A stretch of DNA of 55,756 nt from Variovorax sp. KK3 (GCF_001984055.1 NZ_LYVO01000044.1:1-55756), one strand, 5' to 3'; shown: positions 34,627-44,110, counted from the first letter of the stretch. Numbers and translations: made by a program. Notes: generated by a model not told the origin, from the letters alone.

Positions 34627-35532
34627 CTACTGGGGCCAGAGGTCGGTCTGCGCGGCCAGCTGCCGCTCGAGCTGGCGCACGGCCTTCTGCAGCAGCTCGG
34701 CGATCTCGGTGCGGCGCTCGTCGCGCATGCGAAAGCCGATGGCGGCCACGCTGATGGCGGCGAAGGCCGGCCCGGAGCCGATGCGCACCGGCATGCCAAT
34801 GGCGGTCACGCCTTCGAGCACGTCGTCGACGTTCACCGCATAGCCCACCTCGCGCGACTTGAGCACGGCGGCGCGCACACGCTCGGCGCTGGCATTGCCG
34901 TGCGAGGTGTAGCGGTCCTTGTTGAGGGTGATGATGCGTTCGCAGTCCTCGTCGGGCAGCTCCAGCAGCAAGGCCAGCGAGCCGGCGCCGGCGCCCAGCG
35001 GCCGGCGGCCGCCGACGTCGAGCGCGCGCGTCTGGATGGGGTAGGTGCCTTCCAGGTGCTCCAGGCAGACGGCCTCGGTGCCGCTGCGCACCATGAGGAA
35101 CACCGAGTCGCCGGTCTTCTGCCGGATGCGGTCGAGCGTGGCGTGGCACAGCTCCTTCAGCTGGAAGTGCGGCGAGGCGGCCAGGCCCAGCTCGTACACC
35201 ACGTGCCCCAGGCGGTACAGCTTGGTGCCGGGGTCCTGCGAGACCATGCCCTGCGCCATCAACCCCTTGACGATGCGATGGGCGGTGGGCGATTCGAGGT
35301 CGAGCACCTTGGCCAGGTCCACCAGGCGCACGCCCTTGCTGCCGTGCGAGGCGATCTCGCGCAGCATGGTCACGGCGCGGTAGATGCTCTGCGTGCCCCA
35401 GGTGGGCGTGCCCAGCTTCGAAGGCGCCTTCTTGGCGGCCCTCGGGCGCGTGGCCGGCGTCGTCTCCGCGGCACTGCCGCGCGGCGAAGGCGCGGTGCTC
35501 CTCTTGTTGTTGCTCTTCATGGTGCCGGCCAT
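34627..35532 (-). CDS. IclR family regulator, proposed master regulator of the 17.4-44.1 kb catabolic region
   Basis: The 301-residue protein has a basic, low-complexity N-terminal tail of about 45 residues before the winged helix (SIYRAVTMLREIASHG, then VDLAKVLDLESPTAHRIVKG). The IclR effector domain follows, with VGGRRPLGAGAGSLALLLEL and VTAIGMPVRIGSGPAFAAIS. It lies 14 bases after the biotin carboxylase gene and is probably co-transcribed with it from a promoter carrying operator copies 36907-36919 and 36983-36995. It is the only regulator gene inside the region where the nine palindromes occur, so I infer it binds them and controls its own synthesis. Confidence 0.88.
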   Translation of the reverse strand: MAGTMKSNNKRSTAPSPRGSAAETTPATRPRAAKKAPSKLGTPTWGTQSIYRAVTMLREIASHGSKGVRLVDLAKVLDLESPTAHRIVKGLMAQGMVSQDPGTKLYRLGHVVYELGLAASPHFQLKELCHATLDRIRQKTGDSVFLMVRSGTEAVCLEHLEGTYPIQTRALDVGGRRPLGAGAGSLALLLELPDEDCERIITLNKDRYTSHGNASAERVRAAVLKSREVGYAVNVDDVLEGVTAIGMPVRIGSGPAFAAISVAAIGFRMRDERRTEIAELLQKAVRQLERQLAAQTDLWPQ

Positions 35533-35546
35533 TGTGCCTCGGCGCG

Positions 35547-36893
<1,347 letters not shown>

Positions 36894-36906
36894 GATGTCT
36901 CAAGAT

Positions 36907-36919
36907 TCCATATATTGGT
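36907..36919. promoter_or_regulatory. Operator copy 4 in the divergent carboxylase promoter
   Basis: TCCATATATTGGT matches the repeated palindrome and lies 13 bases upstream of the biotin carboxylase start. On the minus strand it is part of CCAATATATGGAAT, a 14-base word identical to the one at the flavoprotein start (41102). Copy 5 lies 76 bases away. Confidence 0.65.
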
Positions 36920-36982
36920 GTTGCAAATCATACATTGCTGCTCTTACTAAGACTAGATGTTCGATTAGATGGAAACTACAAT

Positions 36983-36995
36983 GTCAATATATGGA
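36983..36995. promoter_or_regulatory. Operator copy 5 in the divergent carboxylase promoter
   Basis: GTCAATATATGGA keeps one full half-site of the repeated palindrome. The plus-strand block CAATATATGGA-GT-ATCTTGAG, starting at 36986, repeats the minus-strand block CAATATATGGA-ATCTTGAG ending at 36899, so the two divergent promoters look like an inverted duplication. Confidence 0.55.
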
Positions 36996-37076
36996 GTATC
37001 TTGAGGTGCGATCACGACGACGATGTCGACGCGACGCGCTTCCCGACGAACACGAGACGAAATACGAGAGGCGAAG

Positions 37077-38612
37077 ATGAAGAGCGAAATCCTGGAAGAG
37101 CTGAAGTCCCGCCGCGCGACGGGCCGTGCGCCCAACGCCGCGGCCATCGACAAGCTGCGCACGCAGGGCAAGCTGACCGCGCGTGAGCGCATCGCGCAAT
37201 TGCTGGATGCGGACAGCTTCGTCGAGCTGGGCGTGCTGGCGCGCAGCTCGCATCCCAGCCTGGCGGACCGCACGCCGGCCGACGGCATCGTGGTCGGCCA
37301 CGGCACCATCGACGGACGGATCGTCTATGTCGCCGCCGACGACAACACCGTGATGGGCGGCACGCGCGGCAAGGTGGGCGAGCTGAAGATCGCGCGGGCA
37401 CGCGCGGCGGCGCTCGCGCATCGCAAGCCCTTCATCGCGCTCATGGAAGCGGGCGCTGCGCGCGTGCAGGAAAGCTTCGGTGCCATGGCCGCCACCATGG
37501 GTGCGCGCTTCGGCGACCACTTCCGCATGTCGGGCCAGGTGCCGCAGGTCGCTGCCATCCTCGGGCCGGCCTTCGGCGGGCCGTCGTTCACGGCCGCGCA
37601 ATCCGACTTCACCACCATCGCGCGCGACACCGGCTTCATGGGCATGTCGGGCCCGATCGTGGTGAAGGTCGGCATCGGCCAGGAGGTGTCGAGCGAGTCG
37701 CTGGGCGGCAGCGAGATCTGCGCCGTCGACACCGGCCAGGCCGACCACGTAGGCGACACCGAGGCCGAATGCCTGGCCGAGATCCGCCGCTTCCTGTCGT
37801 TCCTGCCCAGCCACAGCGGCGAACTGCCGCCGCGCGCAGCGCCGAAGCCGGCGGCTGTCGACACGCCCGAGGGCCGGGAAAAGCTCGCCACGCTGATCCC
37901 CGACCTGGCCCGCCAGGCCTACGACATGCGCAAGGTGCTCGGCCTGATCGTCGATGGCGGCGAGCTGCTGCACTACCGGCCGCGCTACGGCGTGGGCGTG
38001 GTCACCGCCTTCGCGCGCTTCGGCGGCCAGCCGGTGGGCATCGTCGCGTCCAACCCGATGGCGCGCGGCGGCGTGCTCGACGAGAGGTCGGCGCAGAAGG
38101 CGCGCAAGTTCATCGACACCTGCGACGCCTTCCACCTGCCGCTGGTCTTCGTCTGCGATGCGCCGGGCTTCCTGGTGGGGCCGGACATCGAGAAGCACCG
38201 CATGGTCTCGCTCGCGTCGCGGCTGCTGAATTCGGTGGCGGCGGCCTCGGTGCCGCGGATCACCATCGTCGCGCGCAAGGCGATCGGGCTGGCCTACATC
38301 GCCTTCTGTGGACGGTCGATGAACCCCGACACCATCGTCGCCTGGCCGACCGCGCATTTCGACGTGATGGGTCCGGAGGCCGGCGTCGAGATCGTGCATG
38401 CCAAGGCCATCGCCGCGGCGCCGGACCCGGTGCAGCGCAAGGCTGAGATCATGGAGCAGCTGCGCGAGCAGTCCAGCGCCTACCGGGCCGCCGAGATGGG
38501 GCTGATCGACGACGTGATCGATCCGGGCGAGACGCGCCAGGTCATCCTGCAGTCGCTCGCCAAGTGCGAGGCCGCGCGGCAAGCCAAGTTCAAGCACCGC
38601 ATCGATCCCTGA
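37077..38612 (+). CDS. Acyl-CoA carboxylase carboxyltransferase subunit
   Basis: The 511-residue protein has the two crotonase-like halves of a carboxyltransferase beta-type subunit: DGIVVGHGTIDGRIVYVAAD, ALMEAGAARVQESFGAM in the first half, and DAFHLPLVFVCDAPGFLVG and ARKAIGLAYIAFCGRSMNPD in the second. It moves the carboxyl group from biotin to an acyl-CoA (propionyl-, methylcrotonyl-, geranyl-CoA-like substrates are possible). I chose ATG 37077, which has GAGAGG upstream; ATG 37023 would add 18 Arg-rich residues. Together with 35547 and 41197 it would form one three-part enzyme. Confidence 0.88.
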   Translation: MKSEILEELKSRRATGRAPNAAAIDKLRTQGKLTARERIAQLLDADSFVELGVLARSSHPSLADRTPADGIVVGHGTIDGRIVYVAADDNTVMGGTRGKVGELKIARARAAALAHRKPFIALMEAGAARVQESFGAMAATMGARFGDHFRMSGQVPQVAAILGPAFGGPSFTAAQSDFTTIARDTGFMGMSGPIVVKVGIGQEVSSESLGGSEICAVDTGQADHVGDTEAECLAEIRRFLSFLPSHSGELPPRAAPKPAAVDTPEGREKLATLIPDLARQAYDMRKVLGLIVDGGELLHYRPRYGVGVVTAFARFGGQPVGIVASNPMARGGVLDERSAQKARKFIDTCDAFHLPLVFVCDAPGFLVGPDIEKHRMVSLASRLLNSVAAASVPRITIVARKAIGLAYIAFCGRSMNPDTIVAWPTAHFDVMGPEAGVEIVHAKAIAAAPDPVQRKAEIMEQLREQSSAYRAAEMGLIDDVIDPGETRQVILQSLAKCEAARQAKFKHRIDP

Positions 38613-38616
38613 CGCT

Positions 38617-38637
38617 CCTGCGCCCGCCGCGCGCAGG
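38617..38637. terminator. Hairpin between convergent carboxyltransferase and hydratase genes
   Basis: CCTGCGC (38617-38623) and GCGCAGG (38631-38637) form a perfect 7-bp stem with a 7-base loop immediately after the carboxyltransferase stop. No T-tract is present. It could stop transcripts from either side. Confidence 0.35.
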
Positions 38638-38662
38638 CGCTGCCTGCAGCTGCGGCCGGGGC

Positions 38663-39064
38663 TCAGCGTGCGATCAAGGCCTCGCCAACGGCGACGCGCG
38701 TGTCTTCCACCCACGCCTCGAGCGTGCAGGCCACGTGCCCGGTGGCTTCGGGTGCCGTCACGGTCGCCTGCACACGCACGCGGTCGCCCGGCCGCACGGG
38801 CGAGGTGAAGCGCGCGTTGATGTTCTTCACGCGGCCCGGCGTGCCTGCCCATTCGCCCACCGCGCGGCCCATGAAGGCCATCGTCAGCATGCCGTGCGCG
38901 ATCACGCCGCCCAGCTGCGCCTCGACCGCGAACGGGTGGTCGTAGTGGATGCGGTTGAAGTCGCCCGATGCGCCGGCGTACTGCACCAGCTGCGTGGTCG
39001 TCACCGGCGGCAAGGTCATGCTGAGCGACTCGCCGGGCTTCATCGCGAACAGCGGGCCGTTCAT
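38663..39064 (-). CDS. MaoC family hydratase, catalytic hot-dog subunit
   Basis: The 133-residue protein has the hydratase-2 motif in ASGDFNRIHYDHPFAVEA (catalytic Asp and His, D-x4-H) and VIAHGMLTMAFMG, typical of MaoC/R-specific enoyl-CoA hydratases. It hydrates a 2-enoyl-CoA. Its start overlaps the stop of the next MaoC-like gene by four bases, and single hot-dog subunits of this sort commonly pair with a non-catalytic partner, so the active enzyme is probably heteromeric. Confidence 0.88.
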   Translation of the reverse strand: MNGPLFAMKPGESLSMTLPPVTTTQLVQYAGASGDFNRIHYDHPFAVEAQLGGVIAHGMLTMAFMGRAVGEWAGTPGRVKNINARFTSPVRPGDRVRVQATVTAPEATGHVACTLEAWVEDTRVAVGEALIAR

Positions 39065-39537
39065 GCGTCTTGCTCCGTGCGCGAGGCGCGATAGAGGGTC
39101 ACGCGGCCGCAGGTGACGACGAGATCGCCGGCGCGGTCGTCCGCGTCGAGCAGGCGGGCCTCGATCTGCTGGCGGATCAGCTGCATGCTGCCGCGCGCGC
39201 TCTGCTTGTCCTCGACGCCGACGAAGCGCAGGCGGCACTCCAGCCGCATGCCGGCCAACACCGGCCGCTCGTAGTGGAAGGACATCTCGCCGGCCAGGAT
39301 GCGCCGGCGGTCGAGGTCGCGCGTCCAGGCCGGCTCCTGCGGCGGCCGGAACGAGGTGGGGAAGGTCGGCGGCGCCGGGATGTCGTCGAAGCCGGCGGTG
39401 CGCGCGGCGGCGAGTTCGCGGTAGATGGGGCTGGGCTCGCCGACGGCCTCGGCGAAGCGGCGGATCGCACCGCGCTCCACGTCGACCACGAAGGGCTGCG
39501 ACAGCGATCCGACGAGCGAGAGATCGATTTCACTCAT
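39061..39537 (-). CDS. MaoC-like dehydratase, FAS1-type N-terminal half subunit
   Basis: The 158-residue protein resembles the N-terminal MaoC-like domain (MaoC_dehydrat_N), with VVDVERGAIRRFAEAVGEPS and then PIYRELAAARTAGFDDIPAP. The catalytic D-x4-H motif is missing; EPSPIYRE stands where GDFNRIHY is in the partner. It is therefore the structural, substrate-binding half of a two-subunit hydratase, like ChsH1/ChsH2-type steroid enzymes. It is coupled by four-base overlaps to the flavoprotein gene upstream and the catalytic subunit gene downstream. Confidence 0.85.
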   Translation of the reverse strand: MSEIDLSLVGSLSQPFVVDVERGAIRRFAEAVGEPSPIYRELAAARTAGFDDIPAPPTFPTSFRPPQEPAWTRDLDRRRILAGEMSFHYERPVLAGMRLECRLRFVGVEDKQSARGSMQLIRQQIEARLLDADDRAGDLVVTCGRVTLYRASRTEQDA

Positions 39538-41102
39538 GCTGCATTCCTTTGCCTTGCGGGCAGGCTGCGTTGCGCCGCTTCGCGACCGGCGGCAGCGCCG
39601 CCGACGAAGCATTCGGCGAGGTTGCCGCCCGCCATGTAGACGTGGCCGAACACGCTGCCCATCTCGCCGGCCGCGTACAGGCCTTCGATGGGGTCGCCGA
39701 AGGGGTCGAGCACCCGCTGCCGCGCGTCGTGAACCGGGCCGCCCTGCGTGTTGATGACCACCGGCCAGAGCTCGGCCAGGTAGAAGGGCCCTTCGACGAT
39801 CGGCGCCATGGTCTCCGGCCGGCGGCCGAAGGCGTCGTCCCGGCCCGCGGCGCAGGCGGCGTTCCAGGTGGCGACGGTGGCTTCGAGCGCCGCGGCATCG
39901 ATGCCGGCGGCTCGAGCGAGGGCAGCGATCGAATCGGCGCGCTGCAGCATGCCCGATTCGACCTCGGCCAGGTTGTCCTCGCTCCAGTCGTACCAGTGTT
40001 GCGGGTCGTTGGTGATCGCGCGGCCCATCGAATACATGCGCCGGCCCGCCTCGTCGAAGACCATGAAGGAGGGCAGGCGCGTGTGCGCATGGGCCTGCGG
40101 GTCGAAGAAGTCGAACTGCCGGACGCCGGTGTCGGACATATAGGGCGGGTATTCGTCGATATAGCGCCGGCCGCGGCGGTCGACCACGATCCACGGCATC
40201 ACGGGCAGCGGCCTGCGCGTCGGCCGCTCGGGCGTCCACATCGGCAGGGCCTTCACATACAGGCCGAACGGATAGGCAGGGTCGCTGTGGCGCATGCCGT
40301 AGGGGCCGTGAAAGTGCCACATGTGCCAGAGGTCCGCGCCCACCGCCTGCGCCATGCGGATGCCGTCGCCCGTGTTGCCGGCGAAGCTGCCCGCCAGCAC
40401 CGGCATGGCCGGGAGGTACTGGCGCTTCATTTCCTCGTCTGCCTCGAAGCCGCCGCAGGCGAGGATCACGCCGCCTTGCGCATGCACGGTCACCGCACGG
40501 CCGCCGTGCTGCACGCGCAGGCCCGTGACCCGGCCGTGTGCATCCTTCATCAACCGATCCGCCGGGGTGGACAACCAGACGTCGAGCCGTCCCTGGCGCC
40601 GGCGGTGCTCCACGTTGTCCAGCAGAAGCTTGAAGAGCAGGCAGCCGGGGCGGAAGGGCCGCGCATGCAGCCAGCCGGCCGGGTCCTGCGCGAAGCCGGG
40701 AATGTCGGCCACCTCGGCGTAGCCCAGTGCATCGCAACCGGCGAACGGATAGTTGCCCGCAGCCGGCTCCACCGAGATCTGCGCCCCGTTCACGCGCGCG
40801 AGCCGGCGCAGTTGCTCCGGCACCGCGTGCATGCCCTGGGCCAGCGCCTGCAGGAGGTCGTCCGGCGTGCGGCCGCCGCAGGTCTCGCGCAGGTAGGCGA
40901 GGCCTTGGTCGGCGTCGAAGGCGATCCGCACGCCGCCGGCCGACAGGATGGAGATGCCGCCAGGCTGCGCCATCTTCTCGATCAGCAGCACCCGGGCGCC
41001 GGCGTCCCAGGCTTCGATGGCGGCCATCGCGCCTGCGGCGCCGTAGCCGACCACCACCACGTCGTACTGCGCGGCGCTCGATGTGGAGCTTTGTAATTCC
41101 AT
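39534..41102 (-). CDS. FAD-binding dehydrogenase, fumarate reductase/3-ketosteroid dehydrogenase-like
   Basis: The 522-residue protein is a PF00890-type flavoprotein: the ADP-binding motif YDVVVVGYGAAGAMAAIEA lies at residues 13-31, the LIEKMAQPGGISILSAGG stretch follows, and the FAD closure GLYAAGEMGSVFGHVYMAGG lies near the C-terminus. It would desaturate or reduce a C-C bond next to a carbonyl. The ATG at 41102 lies inside operator copy 6 and has no ribosome site upstream. A TATAGC hexamer ends six bases before it, so the mRNA may begin at the start codon. No other start fits the FAD domain. Confidence 0.88.
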   Translation of the reverse strand: MELQSSTSSAAQYDVVVVGYGAAGAMAAIEAWDAGARVLLIEKMAQPGGISILSAGGVRIAFDADQGLAYLRETCGGRTPDDLLQALAQGMHAVPEQLRRLARVNGAQISVEPAAGNYPFAGCDALGYAEVADIPGFAQDPAGWLHARPFRPGCLLFKLLLDNVEHRRRQGRLDVWLSTPADRLMKDAHGRVTGLRVQHGGRAVTVHAQGGVILACGGFEADEEMKRQYLPAMPVLAGSFAGNTGDGIRMAQAVGADLWHMWHFHGPYGMRHSDPAYPFGLYVKALPMWTPERPTRRPLPVMPWIVVDRRGRRYIDEYPPYMSDTGVRQFDFFDPQAHAHTRLPSFMVFDEAGRRMYSMGRAITNDPQHWYDWSEDNLAEVESGMLQRADSIAALARAAGIDAAALEATVATWNAACAAGRDDAFGRRPETMAPIVEGPFYLAELWPVVINTQGGPVHDARQRVLDPFGDPIEGLYAAGEMGSVFGHVYMAGGNLAECFVGGAAAGREAAQRSLPARQRNAA

Positions 41103-41110
41103 ATATTGGC
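41098..41110. promoter_or_regulatory. Operator copy 6 covering a start codon
   Basis: TCCATATATTGGC matches the repeated palindrome and physically contains the ATG (41102-41100 on the minus strand) of the flavoprotein gene. A regulator bound here would sit on the transcription start and the translation start at once. Copy 7 lies 77 bases away. Confidence 0.7.
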
Positions 41111-41169
41111 TATATCATCGACGCATTCAAAGGCGTAGCGTACCAAATCATGCAGTAAATCGCCTTGGT

Positions 41170-41187
41170 TAAAATCCAAATAGTGGA
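41170..41187 (+). promoter_or_regulatory. Promoter -10 element and operator copy 7 for the biotinyl carrier gene
   Basis: TAAAAT (41170-41175) is a good -10 hexamer and is joined directly to TCCAAATAGTGGA (41175-41187), the repeated palindrome. Transcription would start near 41182, inside the operator, giving a leader of about 15 bases or less. No convincing -35 element is visible, so an activator may be needed. Confidence 0.65.
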
Positions 41188-41196
41188 ATGAGACAA

Positions 41197-41409
41197 ATGA
41201 AAGAAGTGAAGTCCGAGATCTCCGGCAAGGTCATCCAGGTTCCCGTGAGCCTGAATGCGCGCGTCGACGGTGGCGACACCCTGCTGGTCGTCGAGTCGAT
41301 GAAGATGGAGATTCACCTCGAAGCGCCGCAAGCCGGCGTGGTGCGCGAACTGCGCGTGGCCGAGGGCGACAGCGTGAACGAAGGCGACGTGGTGGTGGTG
41401 CTCGACTGA
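41197..41409 (+). CDS. Stand-alone biotinyl (biotin carboxyl carrier) domain protein
   Basis: The 70-residue protein is a minimal biotin/lipoyl attachment domain with the biotinylation motif ESMKME; the modified Lys is residue 36. It carries the carboxyl group between the biotin carboxylase (35547-36893) and the carboxyltransferase (37077-38612). I prefer ATG 41197 because GGA at 41185-41187 is correctly spaced as a ribosome site; ATG 41188 would add three residues and begin right at the operator edge. The gene stands alone, divergent from the flavoprotein operon, and shares the regulon's operator. Confidence 0.85.
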   Translation: MKEVKSEISGKVIQVPVSLNARVDGGDTLLVVESMKMEIHLEAPQAGVVRELRVAEGDSVNEGDVVVVLD

Positions 41410-41431
41410 GTCGCCGCCGATCGCACCCGCG

Positions 41432-41446
41432 CCGTGCCCGGCACGG
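41432..41446. terminator. Compact hairpin between convergent genes
   Basis: CCGTGCC (41432-41438) and GGCACGG (41440-41446) are perfect reverse complements around one base, so a 6-bp stem with a 3-base loop can form. It lies in the 48-base gap between the biotinyl carrier gene and the convergent dioxygenase gene. No T-tract follows. Confidence 0.4.
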
Positions 41447-41457
41447 GTGAATTCGCT

Positions 41458-42390
41458 TCACTGCGGCGTGAGGCTGCCGAAGGGCACGGAGGCCTGCAGC
41501 GTGGTGCGGTACATGAGCCGGCGCTCTTCGGCCGTGTAGCCGCCGGTGGCGCGGTGGATCGTGGCCCAGTTGTCCCACATCACCAGGTCATGGGGCTGCC
41601 ACTTGTGGCGGTAGACGAACTCGGGCCGCTTGCAGTGCGCGTACAGCTCTTCGAGCAGCCGCGTGCTTTCCGCTTCTGGCACGCCCAATATGGACACGGT
41701 GAAGCCTTCGTTCACGAACAGGCTCTTGCGCCCGGAGAAGGGGTGCCGGATGACCACCGGATGGACCACGTCGGGCGTGCGCTTCTTCTGCTCGTCCGAC
41801 AGCGTCGTCGTCGTGCCGCGCTGCGCATTCACCTTGGCGTAGATGTCGCCGAAGCGATGCACGGCCTGCATGTCGTCGAGCTTCCTGCGCAGCGCCGCGG
41901 GCAGCGCGTCGTAGGCGGCCGCGCTGCTGGCGAATTCGGTGTCGCCCAGCACCACGCCGTCGCGCACCGGCACCTCGACCGCGTAGAGCAGCGAGCCGCG
42001 GCTGGGCTCGGCCACGTACGACAGGTCGGTGTGCCAGAACTCGCCGCTGCCGCCGATGCGCTGGCCGTTCTCGACGATGTTCGACACGCGGAAGATCTCC
42101 GGGTGGCCGGGCAGCAGGTACTTCTCGACCACGTGGCGCTCCAGGTCACCGAAGCCGCGGCTGAACGCGACCTGCTCTGCCGGCTGCAGCGCCCGGCCGC
42201 GGAAGACGAGCACCGAATGCTCGTCGTAGGCCTGGCGCAGGCGCGCGAAATCGGCCGATGAGACTTCGCCTGCGATGTCGAGGCCGACGATCTCGGCGCC
42301 CAGGGCGCAGCCGGTGGGGACGATGTCGAAGGACGAGGCGCCGCCGCTCGGGCGGCCGGCGGTTCGGGTGGGCGCGGCTTGCTGGGTCAT
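41458..42390 (-). CDS. TauD/TfdA family 2-oxoglutarate-dependent dioxygenase
   Basis: The 310-residue protein has the iron site His120-x-Asp122 in GEFWHTDLSY and the distal His279 in WATIHRATGGY, with Arg295 in RRLMYRTTL for 2-oxoglutarate. It also has the early HSVLVFRGRALQPAEQVAFS region typical of TauD/TfdA. Such enzymes hydroxylate a carbon next to S, O or N and so release sulfite, phenol or amine. It follows the binding protein gene at 42440 by about 50 bases and is probably co-transcribed with it under the regulon operators. Confidence 0.9.
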   Translation of the reverse strand: MTQQAAPTRTAGRPSGGASSFDIVPTGCALGAEIVGLDIAGEVSSADFARLRQAYDEHSVLVFRGRALQPAEQVAFSRGFGDLERHVVEKYLLPGHPEIFRVSNIVENGQRIGGSGEFWHTDLSYVAEPSRGSLLYAVEVPVRDGVVLGDTEFASSAAAYDALPAALRRKLDDMQAVHRFGDIYAKVNAQRGTTTTLSDEQKKRTPDVVHPVVIRHPFSGRKSLFVNEGFTVSILGVPEAESTRLLEELYAHCKRPEFVYRHKWQPHDLVMWDNWATIHRATGGYTAEERRLMYRTTLQASVPFGSLTPQ

Positions 42391-42439
42391 CGGATGAATC
42401 CTTGTCGGGCTTTGGATGCGGTATGAAAAAGCGGCGCCG

Positions 42440-43966
42440 TCATTTCCAGCGCAGCGTGCGAAGGTCGTAGAAGGAATAGCCGTACTGCGGCTCCCACTCG
42501 ATCTGCCTGTCCTTGGCGAACACCAGGAACAGCTCGGAGATCAGCACCGCATGGCCGTCGTCGCGCATGAGCTTGCCGATCTGCTGGAACAGCTTGTCAC
42601 GCTCGGCCGGGTCGGCGACCGAGTTGGTCTTGGTGATCAGTGTCTCGACCTCGGGGTTGTCGTAGTCCGACCAGGTGCCGGCCTTGCTGGCTGTGCCCTG
42701 GATGGCGGTGATCGGGTCGTACATCGCGTTGGAGTACTGCATGATCGTCATCGGGCCCGACTTCTTCGTGTTGTTCAGGCGTGTCCAGGCGGGAAAGTCC
42801 AGCATCTTGATCTTGGCCTTCACGCCCACCTGCGACCAGTAGGCGACGATGGCCTCCGTCACCTCCTTCGGGTAGGAGGTCGGCGACATCAGCTCCGTCT
42901 CGAAGCCCTTGGGGTAGCCGGCCTCGGCCAGCAGCTTCTTCGCGAGCGCGGGGTCGTAGGCATAGGGCTTGAGGTCCTTGCCGACGCCGATCGGGTAGTA
43001 CGACGAGATATAGGTCGTGAGCGGCTTGCCCACGCCCTTCATCACGTTGGCGATGATCGCGTTCACGTCCACCGCATGGTTGAGGGCCAGCCGCACGCGG
43101 CGGTCGTGCAGCGGCGTGCCGGGCGTGGTGGTGTATAGGCGCACGTGCAGCGGGCTGCCCATGGGCACCGACACCGCCTCGCGCTCGGCGGCCGCCTTGA
43201 CCCGTGCCACGTCGTTCGGCGGCACGTTGTCGATCATGTCGACTTCGTTCGCGAGCAGCGCGTTGACGCGGCTCGCGGCTTCGGGGATCACCTTGTAGAC
43301 CAGACGCTTGATGCCCGGCTTGGCGCCCCAATAGCCGTCGAAGCGCTCCAGCGTCAGGCTCTGGCCCAGCTTGTGTTCGACGAGCTTGTAGGGGCCGGCG
43401 CCGATCGGTGCGCGCGAGAAGGCGTCGACGTCCGCCAGCGAGCGCGTGTAGTCCATCGGCACGATGGCGACGAAAGCCGCCACCTTGTTCATGAAGACGG
43501 CGTCGACCTTCTTGAGCTTGACCACCACCGTGAACTCGTCGGGGGCCCTGACGCTGTCGACGTCGGAGAAATAGGGCCGGCGCGTGCTCTTCACCTCCGG
43601 GTCCATGATGCGCTCGAGCGAGTACTTCACGTCCTTGGCCTTGAGCGGCGTGCCGTCGTGGAACTTCACGTCGCGCCGCAGGCTGAAGCGGTACTGCAGC
43701 TGGTCGTCCGACACGGTGTAGCCGGTGGCGATCTGCGGCGCCAGCCGGCCCTTCTTGTCGAAGGTGTACAGGTTGTCGAACAGCTGCCAGGCGTAGCGGT
43801 CGGAGTTGCCGGTGTTGTCGACCTGGGCGTCGAGCATCGCGATGTCGCGGCTGACGCCGAACACCACCGTGTCCTTGTCGACCGCCGGCCGGGCGGTCGC
43901 ATGCGGTCCGAATGCCAGGCTGCCCAGCAGCAGGGCGGCGCAGGTGCCGCTGCGAAAGAGTCCCAC
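42440..43966 (-). CDS. ABC transporter substrate-binding protein, family 5, paralog 3
   Basis: The 508-residue protein has a signal peptide (GLFRSGTCAALLLGSLAFGP, cleavage near ATA-RP) and the features of the two other paralogs: FGVSRDIAMLDAQVDNTGNS, KYSLERIMDPEVKSTRRP and GAGPYKLVEHKLGQSLTLER. I set the start at the GTG 43966, because AAGGAG is correctly spaced before it and the signal peptide begins there; ATG 44014 would add 16 residues. There is no permease beside it, so it likely serves the DppBCDF-type transporter at 21849-25780. Two operator copies lie upstream. Confidence 0.88.
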   Translation of the reverse strand: MGLFRSGTCAALLLGSLAFGPHATARPAVDKDTVVFGVSRDIAMLDAQVDNTGNSDRYAWQLFDNLYTFDKKGRLAPQIATGYTVSDDQLQYRFSLRRDVKFHDGTPLKAKDVKYSLERIMDPEVKSTRRPYFSDVDSVRAPDEFTVVVKLKKVDAVFMNKVAAFVAIVPMDYTRSLADVDAFSRAPIGAGPYKLVEHKLGQSLTLERFDGYWGAKPGIKRLVYKVIPEAASRVNALLANEVDMIDNVPPNDVARVKAAAEREAVSVPMGSPLHVRLYTTTPGTPLHDRRVRLALNHAVDVNAIIANVMKGVGKPLTTYISSYYPIGVGKDLKPYAYDPALAKKLLAEAGYPKGFETELMSPTSYPKEVTEAIVAYWSQVGVKAKIKMLDFPAWTRLNNTKKSGPMTIMQYSNAMYDPITAIQGTASKAGTWSDYDNPEVETLITKTNSVADPAERDKLFQQIGKLMRDDGHAVLISELFLVFAKDRQIEWEPQYGYSFYDLRTLRWK

Positions 43967-44006
43967 GATGTCTCCTTGTTGGACGGAAGGCGTGCCGCCT
44001 TCGAAT

Positions 44007-44019
44007 GCCAACATATGAC
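44007..44019. promoter_or_regulatory. Operator copy 8, variant half-site form
   Basis: GCCAACATATGAC has the GCCA-N5-TGAC form also seen at 17748. It lies about 40 bases upstream of the binding protein start (43966), and copy 9 lies 91 bases further upstream. Confidence 0.45.
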
Positions 44020-44097
44020 ATCACGGTTCAGACTTCATGGCATACGGGGAATTCCACTAGATACCGTTTACCAATGAAAAACCGATCGAACCTTATA

Positions 44098-44110
44098 TCC
44101 AAATATTGGA
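44098..44110. promoter_or_regulatory. Operator copy 9, best palindrome TCCA-AATAT-TGGA
   Basis: TCCAAATATTGGA is the most symmetrical copy; with flanks it reads ATCC...GGAAT. It lies 132 bases upstream of the binding protein gene (minus strand) and 10 bases beyond the stop of the TRAP DctM gene. It marks the edge of the proposed IclR regulon; no copy was seen further right. Confidence 0.7.
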
